Positions 8,404-17,492 of a DNA stretch of 33,892 bases are shown here, in pieces. The stretch is from Prorocentrum cordatum (Eukaryota > Sar > Dinophyceae > Prorocentrales > Prorocentraceae). Within the stretch, counting starts at the first letter, position 1. The number at the start of each line of letters is the position of its first letter. Below the pieces are notes generated by a model that did not search any database, had not been told where the DNA came from, and worked only from the letters and a program-made list of their open reading frames with translations. The stretch lies in the NCBI GenBank assembly GCA_963575745.1, contig CAUYUJ010004548.1, positions 35,001 to 68,892 on the forward strand, written 5' to 3'. The position numbers and the translations under genes were made by a program.

Positions 8404-11088
8404 TTAGAGCTCGTATACGTCAGTAGGAGCACGATTCTGATGTCGGCGCATGTCCACGGTGTTTTGTCCGTGATTGGCGCATGCAATGTCGTTCGCGCTC
8501 CATACCACCATGGCATTAAGTCCCCTGCAATAGTGTCTTTGTTTCACGTATGATGGGAAATCGTTGGCCCGGTAATCCCAGATAGTCTCGTTTAACTCGC
8601 GCCACTTCTTGATAGAAGCGTTGTCGCTTTGAAACGTGAGGCTTCTGGCCTCGCGGATCTTCCTGATCATATTGCGCTGCTCGAGAGTGTTCTCAAATTG
8701 GTTGTTGAGGATAGCATCGGTACGGCTGTCTTGTGTCTCGAAACGTTGCTTACGTAACTCCTCCATGCCATAGCGGATGTCGTCATAACCAGCCTCTGGC
8801 AAGCGAACGCAATCTTGACCGATTGGCGTGTCATTCTGTCTGAACCATTCTCTATAATGGCCAAAGGAGAATGCCCACATCATGATGTCGTCGCGGATAA
8901 TGGTCGACAAATGCTCAAGAGTAGCGCCGCCCATGTATTCCGCGCGGTTAAGGCACGGCATAAATAGCGGCACAAGAGCAGCATTTGATGCATTGGCGAG
9001 GTCGATTCTCTTCTGGGCAGCGTTGAGTTCGTCGATGCCAAAAGTAGGGTACTTCTTGTGTTCTGCACTCTTGGACTTGTTCTTGGCCTGCATGATCCAT
9101 GTTGAGTCAGTGTACAAGTTGGTCCATTTGTACGCATGACCCGATGGCCCACATGCATGACGCAATAGTAGTCCCAAGTCCTCTTGTATGAGGGAGTGCC
9201 ACCCATTATCTGACAGTAGGGTAGAAACCAAGCGACCACCACAGAAAGCACTGTATTTTGCATGGTCCAGCTCAAATGGATCAACATCATTACCAGGAGT
9301 AAGACCAGGGTCATTCGAGCCGATCTGGTCAGCGGCTTCGCCGAAGAAATCGTTGCCCCCGTTGTATGGTGTCCAACGATAGGTACGTTCCATATCCCCT
9401 GGATTGTCTAATATTGCCACCCAACCATTCGGATGATCGGATGGTGTTGCCACCGTCTTGGAGTATGATCCGATACCTCCAAAGCCTCCGCGCGCAGTCA
9501 GCCATGTAGTAAACTTGCGGCGAAATTTGTTTGTTTGGTTAAGGTCGGAAAATGCTCTCATGTTGGTGACCAAATTATCCTCAACAATATGGCCGACGTG
9601 TCCAGATGTATCCGATGTCCTGGCAATGCCAGGTGGGCGCGTAGGTAACTTGGCTGTTGCACGATCAAGTTTAGGAGCATAACATGGCGTTACCAATCCA
9701 TTGCTGTATACATCGGATGGCGCACAAAGACCACTGTTATAGTATATTTGTGTATCGTAAACGCTGTCCTCGGCGTATTGTCCCAGTACTGCACTGCCAA
9801 TTTTGGACCAACCGTTGTGAATCATCAACCATTCCGTTTTCAATATCATTGTCGTAAAGTTTTCTGGTGAACACTTGCGATGCGATCCTGGGATCACCGC
9901 GTTCAAGTGATCATGTAAGCCACGAACACTTTCTTGCACTGATGGATTACGATTGAAGAGACTGGAGAGCATACACATAGCACGCAAGAATGATAGCCAC
10001 GGTGCAGCCGTAAAGGTGCTGTACTCGTAGTTGGCGTTGCCGCCGACGGATCCACTCGTGGCATTGATCCATTCCTTAGCCTCGACGGACGCGAAACGGG
10101 CAAGTTCTCGAATAGAGGATTCGTCGGGTACGCGAAGATCGAACTCTCCGCTTCGATCAGCACGCCGTTGATGTATGTATATGTAACCGTCTTCAGGATC
10201 ACGAGGACGGCCAGTTTGAGCGTGGTACGTGAAGCCCACGCGGTCACCGTCCCTGGCGTTCGGGTCGTACTCCGTGTCGTAGCCGATGGGCCAGCCGACG
10301 AGGTTGAGCGGCTGTGCCTGCTCCATCTCGTGGATGGGGGTATCGGGATTAGAACCGATCTCGCTTATATTCGCCTCGCAAGCGGCGAACGAGATGCCTG
10401 TAAGCTTTGTAGCTCGAGTCGTAAAATTGCTGCGGCATGAACGTATAATTAATGTCATAACTCTCTGTGCATCTCGTGGAGGCGAGGGAAGATGACGGGG
10501 ATGTCTACCGTGTGGGGAACGCGCGCGTGAACGAGGTGTGCGCGACGCAATATCTGCGGCTGGTACGCCAATGTGGTACATGCATGCGCATAGTCCCTCG
10601 TGATTAGCTTGCCCAACACACCGAAATCCACATTCTGATCCTACCTCGCCCCATCTTTCTTTCTCTGTCAGTAATATTTTGCATACTTCTGGGCATCCAT
10701 TCAGTTTTGGAGGCTCCGCCTCGTGAGGTAAACCATCGGGCCTCCGAGGCCCTCGTCGTGGTTCCCAGGGTTTCTTTATAGGACATTGTATCGGGGTAGT
10801 GGGAAAGATGAGCGAGTGTTCCAAGAGATCCTTCCAAAGATCTGCTTTCTTCGTCTCGAAATGTTTGGTCATCATATCTGCGATCTGCTCCTTTGTTCCT
10901 ACGTATTTGAGCTCGATATGTTCGAGTTGGCACGTCTCGCATATCCAATCCAGGTTGATACGATGAGTACGATGAAGATGGCGAAGTGCTAGTGCACGTC
11001 CCTTTTGGACAATTTTGATGACGGCCTGGTTTGGGAGCACTGATCTCTTGAGCTGGCTCTGGATCCACATGTAGTACTGTACCTTCAT
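8404..11088 (-). CDS. RNase H tail plus long novel extension
   Basis: Residues 20-85 are the end of the copia RNase H: AVIKIVQKGRALALRHLHR followed by ELKYVGTKEQIADMMTKHF, the standard copia ending. The remaining ~800 residues are not part of any standard copia element. Residues 130-172 form a Cys-rich knuckle (C132, C136, C153, C157, C167, C169, H172, including CGFRCVGQANHEGLCACMYH), followed by an Arg/Ser/Pro stretch to about 210. The rest is a well-composed globular-looking protein rich in Trp, Tyr and Asn that I cannot assign to a family. The frame ends with TAA at 8404-8406, and the next open frame starts with ATG one codon later in the same frame, so the two may be one protein interrupted by a stop. 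It could be an env-like or accessory protein; no signal peptide or clear membrane segment is visible. Confidence 0.75.
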   Translation of the reverse strand: MKVQYYMWIQSQLKRSVLPNQAVIKIVQKGRALALRHLHRTHRINLDWICETCQLEHIELKYVGTKEQIADMMTKHFETKKADLWKDLLEHSLIFPTTPIQCPIKKPWEPRRGPRRPDGLPHEAEPPKLNGCPEVCKILLTEKERWGEVGSECGFRCVGQANHEGLCACMYHIGVPAADIASRTPRSRARSPHGRHPRHLPSPPRDAQRVMTLIIRSCRSNFTTRATKLTGISFAACEANISEIGSNPDTPIHEMEQAQPLNLVGWPIGYDTEYDPNARDGDRVGFTYHAQTGRPRDPEDGYIYIHQRRADRSGEFDLRVPDESSIRELARFASVEAKEWINATSGSVGGNANYEYSTFTAAPWLSFLRAMCMLSSLFNRNPSVQESVRGLHDHLNAVIPGSHRKCSPENFTTMILKTEWLMIHNGWSKIGSAVLGQYAEDSVYDTQIYYNSGLCAPSDVYSNGLVTPCYAPKLDRATAKLPTRPPGIARTSDTSGHVGHIVEDNLVTNMRAFSDLNQTNKFRRKFTTWLTARGGFGGIGSYSKTVATPSDHPNGWVAILDNPGDMERTYRWTPYNGGNDFFGEAADQIGSNDPGLTPGNDVDPFELDHAKYSAFCGGRLVSTLLSDNGWHSLIQEDLGLLLRHACGPSGHAYKWTNLYTDSTWIMQAKNKSKSAEHKKYPTFGIDELNAAQKRIDLANASNAALVPLFMPCLNRAEYMGGATLEHLSTIIRDDIMMWAFSFGHYREWFRQNDTPIGQDCVRLPEAGYDDIRYGMEELRKQRFETQDSRTDAILNNQFENTLEQRNMIRKIREARSLTFQSDNASIKKWRELNETIWDYRANDFPSYVKQRHYCRGLNAMVVWSANDIACANHGQNTVDMRRHQNRAPTDVYEL

Positions 11089-13525
11089 GGGATATTGTAC
11101 GTCTCTTTGGAGGCGTAGATAATTCCGTATTTAGCGGTAGTTGCCTACGGCTAGGAGAAGATCCCCGTGTAGGGGGTGCCTTGCGAGGCGTTGGTTCACG
11201 CTTCTTTTTGGCTGCCAATGTAGGACACATCGCCGGGTCGGCGTGTCGATGGCAGCTCAGGCATGCATTCTTCTCTTTGCATGTTTTGGCAACTCCCACC
11301 ACGGCTTCCCAGAATGAGAGTAGTGGTAACCCTTCCAGTCGTAGTGCGGAATCAAGAGCAACGATCTCAGATTCAGTAGATGAATGTGAAACAACCGTTT
11401 GTTTCTTACATACGGCGTTGACAGGAAAGAACGTATTAGGTCCAACAAGTGCAGCAAAAACACCGGTAGTGGATTTGGATGATGTAATGCAATCAGCGAA
11501 CGAGGCGTCGGTAAAGAGCATGATGGATAACTTGTCTGACAAATCACCTATCCATCCGTGCAAGCAATGTGTGCGCGTCGTTTTGATGTAGCATATCAAC
11601 CGATGTAGACGTTTGTCACACGTAGCATTCCATTTGGTAATTTCTCTGGCCAACATACATACTGGATGTAGAAGATCGAAACGACAGCAACGTGCCAGGC
11701 GCAGGATCTTCATTAGTACACTTGCCGCGTCCTGGCCAAGGGTGCCCTCGTCTGAATAATCGGAATCAGTGAAGGAGGTGTCCTCGATGCCAGGGGTCTC
11801 GGCGTCAGGTAGGTCATGGCATGTGATGGGTATGGGATCTGTCGTGGTAGATGTCGTGTCGACCGATTTTGCTGGACTGGATGATCGCGGCCGTGCGTTG
11901 AGCACACTAGTAGGTCTGGCGACCGACCCGGAGGATGTTGGCGATTTGGATCGCGAAGTCCTCGGCGAGTCGGATCGTTTCCGACGTGACCCTGTTCCCT
12001 GGGCGCGCTTGGAGGCGCATTCCAGGTATCGCTCAATGCACTGATCGGTAAAACCAAGCATATCATGTCGAATTCCACGAACGTGTTTGGCCGTATTGTA
12101 ATATTTCTCATTGTGTGCGGGCAGCATAGGGCGTATTGTGGACATTCTTTTGTCGAAAATGCTCTGCGGTACATCATATGCTTGTTGTCCACAACCTAAA
12201 TATTGTGAGTATGGAGTAGGTGGATCCAAGTCAATACCGCTCTTGCGAATATGATCCCTGCCAGTCTGTAGATTATGAGCTGGGCCGGCCAATTTAAAAT
12301 CGTCCACATATACTGAAAGTATCAGTCCCAATTTGTTGCGTCTCCATACGCATTCCCATCCTGAAATAGGCTCGAAACCTACGCTTTCTAAGCATGTACG
12401 GCATTTTCGCTCCCAAAAGACACCTGCGAGAGGGTGTCCGTATAGTGCCAATCGTAATCGGCACACTGGGTTCTTGTATGTTGACCATGATATCGGTTGT
12501 CGCCATTTAGGTATAGTAATCCAAGTGTCAACTGGATCAATTCGTCCGTCGCCGTATAATAATGCCTGCGTGTAGGCTCCAGGTGCATCACTTTGCTCTC
12601 CCGCATATTGCGGCAATAACGCAGTAGCATCGCAAAGTTTGGAAGCCTCTATATGCGAAGCACTGGAAGCGGCGTCGGCGAATATGGCGGCCAAACCAGT
12701 TTCATATTTGCCTGTATTGCCCTGAACCACCACTCTGCCCTTGAATTTACGTAGGTCAGGAGGAAGTTCCTCATGTTTGACTGAAGAGAGCTCCAAGATA
12801 TTGAAGAAATGAACTTTTGTTCCATTGCGGATAGCTTGTGGCTCAATATCAGCTTTTCCTGCAACAGTCTCCAACATCCATGTTTGTTTCTTTTCCAATC
12901 TCTCGCATTCTTTTCGTAGGGCTTCTTGTGCACGTGGTTCTGCGGCAACTTCTTTCTTACTCAGGTTTCTGGTAACTAGTGCTGGGCGTGACCATGCTGA
13001 ATCGGGTATTTTATCTCTGTGTGCTGGTGTGTAGGTGGACTCACGTGGCATAGTTGGTATTACTACCGACTGGGTGAACTGGCGCATAAGCGGGTTCAAA
13101 GTCCCAAAGTCGGCTCCCTCATTATCCACAAGTACCAAAGCACGTTCTTCTCCATCATGCTGTTGTGGTAGTTGGCGGTAGCACAGTACCGTAGTAATGT
13201 CACGTGGCCCACCAGGTAATTTGGCATACAGTATTTCTTTGTTTGTCACGCCTTTGACGTTTTCGTCGCAGATGACGTCGCCGTTGTCAGTGTCGTATGT
13301 AATCCGTCGTTCCACAGTATTCCAGGTGGGTCCGCCGGATGTAGTAGTACGAAAATTGTTGACCTGTTTGTCCTGTCTTGTCCACACTCTTAGTGCAGCT
13401 CGGTCACGAATCTCACGAGCTCGTTTAACGTCGTTGGCGCACTCAATCTCTTTCTTTTGCTGTCCACGGGAAAGTGTGTTCCAATGCTCGGGAAGAACGT
13501 GATCAGGACGTGTAGTAGTCTGCAT
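10604..13525 (-). CDS. pol: reverse transcriptase and RNase H of the copia pol
   Basis: Residues 175-500 are the RT_Ver-2 type reverse transcriptase: first catalytic Asp D313 in QSDAPGAYTQ, the LALYGHPLAGVFWERK motif at 359-374, and YVDD at 406-409. Residues 508-600 are an SR/Pro/acidic insert not seen in short copia elements. RNase H begins near 665 with D673 (LFTDASFAD), E718 (SHSSTESE) and D725 (ALDSAL). After about residue 745 an ~80-residue Lys/Pro/Ser-rich insert with a CLSCHRHADPAMC motif precedes VLHVD (D821). From there homology continues in the next frame (+1 or -2). The ORF tail from about 11050 to 10604 is therefore out of frame and likely meaningless. Function: copies the element RNA into DNA and removes the RNA strand. 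Confidence 0.9.
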   Translation of the reverse strand: MQTTTRPDHVLPEHWNTLSRGQQKKEIECANDVKRAREIRDRAALRVWTRQDKQVNNFRTTTSGGPTWNTVERRITYDTDNGDVICDENVKGVTNKEILYAKLPGGPRDITTVLCYRQLPQQHDGEERALVLVDNEGADFGTLNPLMRQFTQSVVIPTMPRESTYTPAHRDKIPDSAWSRPALVTRNLSKKEVAAEPRAQEALRKECERLEKKQTWMLETVAGKADIEPQAIRNGTKVHFFNILELSSVKHEELPPDLRKFKGRVVVQGNTGKYETGLAAIFADAASSASHIEASKLCDATALLPQYAGEQSDAPGAYTQALLYGDGRIDPVDTWITIPKWRQPISWSTYKNPVCRLRLALYGHPLAGVFWERKCRTCLESVGFEPISGWECVWRRNKLGLILSVYVDDFKLAGPAHNLQTGRDHIRKSGIDLDPPTPYSQYLGCGQQAYDVPQSIFDKRMSTIRPMLPAHNEKYYNTAKHVRGIRHDMLGFTDQCIERYLECASKRAQGTGSRRKRSDSPRTSRSKSPTSSGSVARPTSVLNARPRSSSPAKSVDTTSTTTDPIPITCHDLPDAETPGIEDTSFTDSDYSDEGTLGQDAASVLMKILRLARCCRFDLLHPVCMLAREITKWNATCDKRLHRLICYIKTTRTHCLHGWIGDLSDKLSIMLFTDASFADCITSSKSTTGVFAALVGPNTFFPVNAVCKKQTVVSHSSTESEIVALDSALRLEGLPLLSFWEAVVGVAKTCKEKNACLSCHRHADPAMCPTLAAKKKREPTPRKAPPTRGSSPSRRQLPLNTELSTPPKRRTISHEGTVLHVDPEPAQEISAPKPGRHQNCPKGTCTSTSPSSSYSSYQPGLDMRDVPTRTYRAQIRRNKGADRRYDDQTFRDEESRSLEGSLGTLAHLSHYPDTMSYKETLGTTTRASEARWFTSRGGASKTEWMPRSMQNITDRERKMGRGRIRMWISVCWAS

Positions 13526-15855
13526 GCGTGTCTCGCGTCCACGAAAACCACCATCTTGCCGTCTGGCGTTATTTTTGGAAGCTCATAGAACTGAATCGTG
13601 CCTGTCCACGGCTCACTTAACTCCCTGTGGTCGTCGGCGCTAACACCATCGCAAACGTCTCGGAAGTTACTTTCTCCCTCAAAGGTAGAAGTCGTTTTGA
13701 AATCTCGTGTCACATCGAGTTGATCAACAGGTACAGGTATGTTCATGACGTCGTCCGTCGGGATGAACAGTTTCTTTCTTGGAGTACGGAAATGTCTGAT
13801 GACGCAATATCCACGCTGTTCCCAGTAGTCTGGCTCCGGCGCTGGTGCAGCAACTTCAGAGGCCGATGTTTGGATATCAACAGCGTTGTCCTCCGTTGTC
13901 ATCATAGATGGGTCATCCCATTCTTTAGGGTAGGAAAGTGGGGGATCGGGCATTGGCTTGTCACCCAAGGGGCGAGAAGTGGATGCCTTCACCTCGTCGT
14001 GTGCCCCAGGGTTATGATGTCGTAGAGTACCATCTTTCACTGGGTAGGTGAACTTGCCATCACGGATGATGATGTCTTTGACTCTGTGCACATGACACAG
14101 CTCACCATCAGGATTCTTGGCGCATGTAGCCGTGTCCGAGACAAGGTAGTCACCTGACCATCGTCCACCCGAGTGTAAGTGGTAACCCATGAATAATCCT
14201 TCCCGAGTATTTTCTTTAAACTTTGCAGTCTCGTTGTTAATCTCGGGGTTGAGGCATTTCCAAAAGATCCGAGCACCGAATGGCATGCAGTGCCCAGGAA
14301 AGCTTTCGCCAAATCGTATTTCATGAGCTGTCTTTTCTGCATGCCCCTCGTCGAGGGCAGCAACGCCCGTGGATATATGCAAAAAATTGTGCCCACAGCA
14401 AAAGGCTTGCATGGCCTCTTTCCACCATTCGTGTCCCAGGCCAGACATATGTAACACAGCTCTTGTACCGAGAATGACAATTTTGACAACGCGCTCAATC
14501 AATCCATTTGTCTGCGGACGATGTGGCGTACTCGCGTCGTGTCTCCATCCCAGTTGGCGGCAAGCTTTCTGAAGCTCTCCAGAGTTGTCTGTATAGATAT
14601 GCTTCACCTCATCGTTCGCGGCGATGAACTGTTGAAAGGATGCCTTTGTGGTAGCTGCGTCTTTGTGTAGCGCTGGGTAGGCCATGAAGATGCCGGTATA
14701 TCTGTCGAGGACAACAAGTGCATATTTGTCGCCATGTTTGTCCGCGGCATCGTCTCTGGCCAGTACGATATGGTCGGCAGTTAGAGCCTCGCCAAACTTC
14801 TTCGGGACAAAAGCCTCGTAGGCGTTATCCTCGTCGGTGGGGTCTGCCGGTGGATGTGGTTTGCGCTGTCGTCTACACGGGGCATTCTGTGCCATCGTAC
14901 GAGAACAGATCTCACAGTCAGGGTGTTTTGGGCTGTGAGTCATGTAATGCATCGGGTCGATCGGTTTCTTTTGTCTGTTGGGGAGAACTCGATCGTTGCC
15001 GTGATGCGTTCGTGTAGGCGTCTCTGTCGGTATGTCGTTATCTGCTTGAGCTATATCTAGCCCCCCGCATTGTGGAGGAGAACACTGCGTCTGAGACATA
15101 GGCGAATCGGTGGATGTGTCCACGTTGGGCTCGTCTGTGCTTGTGTCGGGAGGTTCTTCGACCGTGGTGGTCCGTGCTCCTCCTCCCTCTCCGACATGTG
15201 GTCTCTTGGGGCAGGTCCCTATGTGGGGCCGTAGCTCGTCTGCAGTGGTTGGTTGCTCTGTAGTTTTGCAGCACCAACACGCGTCGTCACAGCGGGCGGA
15301 TGAACGCTTGCGCTGACGACGGCGGGGTGCTGACGAAGTGCATAAACGTGGTGGTGGTATCAGTGTTAAGTCGTCGAGTCGCAACTCTGGCACACGATTG
15401 TTGACTGGAATATTATACCACTGGCCCCCCGGATCCTGAAGCAGGTAGCCCAGCTCAGGGTCCCAAAGCTGTCGAAAGCCATCAACTTCAATTAATCTCC
15501 CAACTGATAGTAATGATGGGCAGTCTGGCAAAGCAAGGGCTGAACTATGTAGACCAACCTCGGGTAGCCGTATGTCGCAGTGCTCATTGACGGTACGATC
15601 ACCATTAGCGGTTTCCAGAATATGCTCTTCGCGAATAGATATGCGATCCGACTCGGTCTGCGTAAGTTCGCGTTTTCCCTGAATATGATGAGCAGAACCA
15701 CTGTCGAGAACCCAAGACCGTGTCAATGCAGCAGTCGAGGGTCGACTTGCTTTGTCGTTGTTATCGTCTGGGCTGTCTTTGATGACTGCTTGACAGTGTC
15801 GTCGTACTTTCGGATCGCAATTGGTGCGGCCACCGACTCTTTGTTGTGTCGGTAG
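13390..15855 (-). CDS. pol: protease and integrase of the copia pol
   Basis: Positions are counted from the Leu codon (TTG) at 15726; the frame is open back to 15855. An aspartic protease follows at the start: WVLDSGSAHHI with catalytic D8, then a GAG-pre-integrase-like segment. A Cys-rich, then Ser/Thr/Pro-rich linker covers 125-250. The integrase zinc-binding motif is H260/H264...C271-x2-C274. The catalytic core has D318 (TADHI), D380 (YTDNSGEL) and E411 (PQTNGLIERVV); the last spacing, 30 residues, is shorter than the canonical 35. A C-terminal module with PFGARIFWK and GYHLHSGGRWSGDYLV follows, typical of dinoflagellate copia integrases. The protein cuts the polyprotein and inserts the cDNA. 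The frame ends at 13390, but the RT frame takes over by a -1 (or +2) change near 13525. Confidence 0.9.
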   Translation of the reverse strand, partial: LPTQQRVGGRTNCDPKVRRHCQAVIKDSPDDNNDKASRPSTAALTRSWVLDSGSAHHIQGKRELTQTESDRISIREEHILETANGDRTVNEHCDIRLPEVGLHSSALALPDCPSLLSVGRLIEVDGFRQLWDPELGYLLQDPGGQWYNIPVNNRVPELRLDDLTLIPPPRLCTSSAPRRRQRKRSSARCDDACWCCKTTEQPTTADELRPHIGTCPKRPHVGEGGGARTTTVEEPPDTSTDEPNVDTSTDSPMSQTQCSPPQCGGLDIAQADNDIPTETPTRTHHGNDRVLPNRQKKPIDPMHYMTHSPKHPDCEICSRTMAQNAPCRRQRKPHPPADPTDEDNAYEAFVPKKFGEALTADHIVLARDDAADKHGDKYALVVLDRYTGIFMAYPALHKDAATTKASFQQFIAANDEVKHIYTDNSGELQKACRQLGWRHDASTPHRPQTNGLIERVVKIVILGTRAVLHMSGLGHEWWKEAMQAFCCGHNFLHISTGVAALDEGHAEKTAHEIRFGESFPGHCMPFGARIFWKCLNPEINNETAKFKENTREGLFMGYHLHSGGRWSGDYLVSDTATCAKNPDGELCHVHRVKDIIIRDGKFTYPVKDGTLRHHNPGAHDEVKASTSRPLGDKPMPDPPLSYPKEWDDPSMMTTEDNAVDIQTSASEVAAPAPEPDYWEQRGYCVIRHFRTPRKKLFIPTDDVMNIPVPVDQLDVTRDFKTTSTFEGESNFRDVCDGVSADDHRELSEPWTGTIQFYELPKITPDGKMVVFVDARHACRLLHVLITFFPSIGTHFPVDSKRKRLSAPTTLNELVRFVTELH

Positions 15856-16217
15856 TCATATAGTTCGTCGTACCATAGTTGTGCCTCTTTTTGACATTCT
15901 CGTAAGGCGTCTGCACTTTCATCCCACCGTCGTTGTGGTAATGGGTCTGGTACTTTGACGATGTCACCCTCGTTCGGCAGCTCTTTCTATTTATCCAGTC
16001 TGGCTCTGCCAGATATGGTATGGAAGTAGTAATCCACGTTGCGCACGTCGAAGCGTATCCGACGACGCGTCTTGGTAGATGTCGCTGTGGCCTTAGTGCT
16101 GGCCATGAGGGTCTTGTCACGGATGACGCAACTGCGGTCTGAACGGCGTGAACGTCGAAAGTTGGCAGGAGAACGTGCTCTGGTGTTCGGTGAACCACGG
16201 GACGAACCACGGCTCCA
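15707..16217 (-). CDS. gag-protease linker read through two TAG codons
   Basis: The capsid frame continues after the TAG at 16218 for 76 codons of basic sequence (RRSRRSDRSCVIRDK and onwards), reaching FDVRNVDYYFHTISGRARLDK. It then meets a second TAG at 15987-15989 and continues with a well-formed acidic helical stretch (LPQRRWDESADALRECQKEA, then YDELYDYRHNKE) to a TGA near 15707. The composition stays protein-like on both sides of each TAG. The protease frame, open from 15855, takes over by a -1 (or +2) change somewhere between 15855 and 15720. This suggests recent nonsense mutations, readthrough, or sequence errors. The segment has no known function beyond linking Gag to protease. Confidence 0.55.
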
Positions 16218-17492
16218 CTAACGTTTGCCACGTCCTTTGTCACTACCATATGATCTTTCACGAACGCGTGGACTGCCGCGTCCGCCGCCACGATTGTCTC
16301 GTCCTCGGGAGGTAGATCTCGAAGATCTGTCGTAACGACTTCTCGATTGACTGCGAGAGTCTAGGGACCTCCTGGATGTTGAACGAGATCGGTCGCATTG
16401 GCGTCGGTTGTCACGTCCATGTCGCGAGTCGCTTGCATAGCGAAACCCCCCGCGTTGTGAAGACCGTTGGCTTCCTGATCCGCGGGATGGTGATCGGCCA
16501 CGGCTATCCTGGCTGGAGGTCCGTGGTCGACTCGGGCTTCGTTCAGGAGTCTTTGCACCAGGTGCAAGATGAGCGCATTTGCATTTGTCGCCTTTTGTGC
16601 ACTTGATTTGTGCGAAATCTTTGCACTGTGCGACGTGTGGGAAGTTGCACTTATCACCTCTGGTACATGTGTTGCGCTTGGCGAAATCGAAGCAAAATGG
16701 TTTCGATGCTGGCTTCTTGTGGTTCACAGGAGTGGACATACTACGGCGGGGGTTGCCACCAGCCGTTGATGTTCTGGAAGATTTGTTGTTCTTCCAATCC
16801 CTGGAATATGTATGCAAAGCCTTGCACCGTTCACCATTGCGACAATTGCCTTTCTTCCATGCAGCGCACACGTTGACTTGAGATCGTGCCTCATGTTCGT
16901 ACCGTAACTTGTTTTGATTCTTCTCCCATTGTTTAATCTCCAGTATGTCCAGGACACGCTGTCGAAGCCAACCATAGGTACGATTCGGGTCGCTCATCTT
17001 CATGCGCTGGTACTCGCACATGTCTTGTTTCATCCATACATGTCTACGAATCTGTGTACGAAACAGCGATTCCAATATCTTTGGATCGGGTGCTTCTCGG
17101 CATTCCAAGAGTAAGGCGTCCCAATCGGTAATGAAACGTTGCAAATCGTCATCTCTCATCCTCAGTTCTTTAAGGCGCTCGAAAACGTGCAGGTCGTCGT
17201 CAACCTCTGTCACTTTGTAGGACTGTAGGATGTGCCAGTAGATCTGGCGTCCTTTGAGCATGCGTCCTGCTTTGTGCTCTCTGGTCTCGATGAGCCTGAT
17301 TTGGTAGCGTAAGTCCGAGGATAAGATGTCGCTCAGAGCGGTAGCGAGTTTGCAACCGATGCTCTCAAAGTCTCCACTGTCTTGTAAGTCCTCGAATGTA
17401 CATTCGGGCTGTTCAGCCACGCATAGGAAGGCATATGCTTTGGATGGTCGCCCTGAGGCGGCCCCGAAGTTCTTCCGCACTTTTGCTGCCAC
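16218..17492 (-). CDS. gag: gag, capsid and three CCCH zinc fingers
   Basis: About 424 residues. Residues 1-200 form an alpha-helical capsid-like region with FEDLQDSGDFESIGCKL, KAGRMLKGRQIYWHI and DPNRTYGWLRQR, the pattern I know from dinoflagellate copia Gag. Three CCCH fingers follow: C209-x7-C217-x5-C223-x3-H227, C267-x8-C276-x5-C282-x3-H286 and C290-x7-C298-x5-C304-x3-H308. They replace the usual CCHC knuckle and should bind RNA. Residues 310-424 are an Arg/Ser-rich (RS) tail. The frame begins right after an in-frame TGA with no ATG, so it is entered from the coiled-coil frame. It ends with a TAG at 16218-16220, beyond which the same frame stays open to another TAG at 15987-15989. Confidence 0.85.
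   Translation of the reverse strand: MAAKVRKNFGAASGRPSKAYAFLCVAEQPECTFEDLQDSGDFESIGCKLATALSDILSSDLRYQIRLIETREHKAGRMLKGRQIYWHILQSYKVTEVDDDLHVFERLKELRMRDDDLQRFITDWDALLLECREAPDPKILESLFRTQIRRHVWMKQDMCEYQRMKMSDPNRTYGWLRQRVLDILEIKQWEKNQNKLRYEHEARSQVNVCAAWKKGNCRNGERCKALHTYSRDWKNNKSSRTSTAGGNPRRSMSTPVNHKKPASKPFCFDFAKRNTCTRGDKCNFPHVAQCKDFAQIKCTKGDKCKCAHLAPGAKTPERSPSRPRTSSQDSRGRSPSRGSGSQRSSQRGGFRYASDSRHGRDNRRQCDRSRSTSRRSLDSRSQSRSRYDRSSRSTSRGRDNRGGGRGSPRVRERSYGSDKGRGKR

Noticed and set aside
8404-11088. retroviral-type envelope protein
   Set aside because: No signal peptide, fusion peptide or membrane anchor is visible in the extension, so env is not supported.
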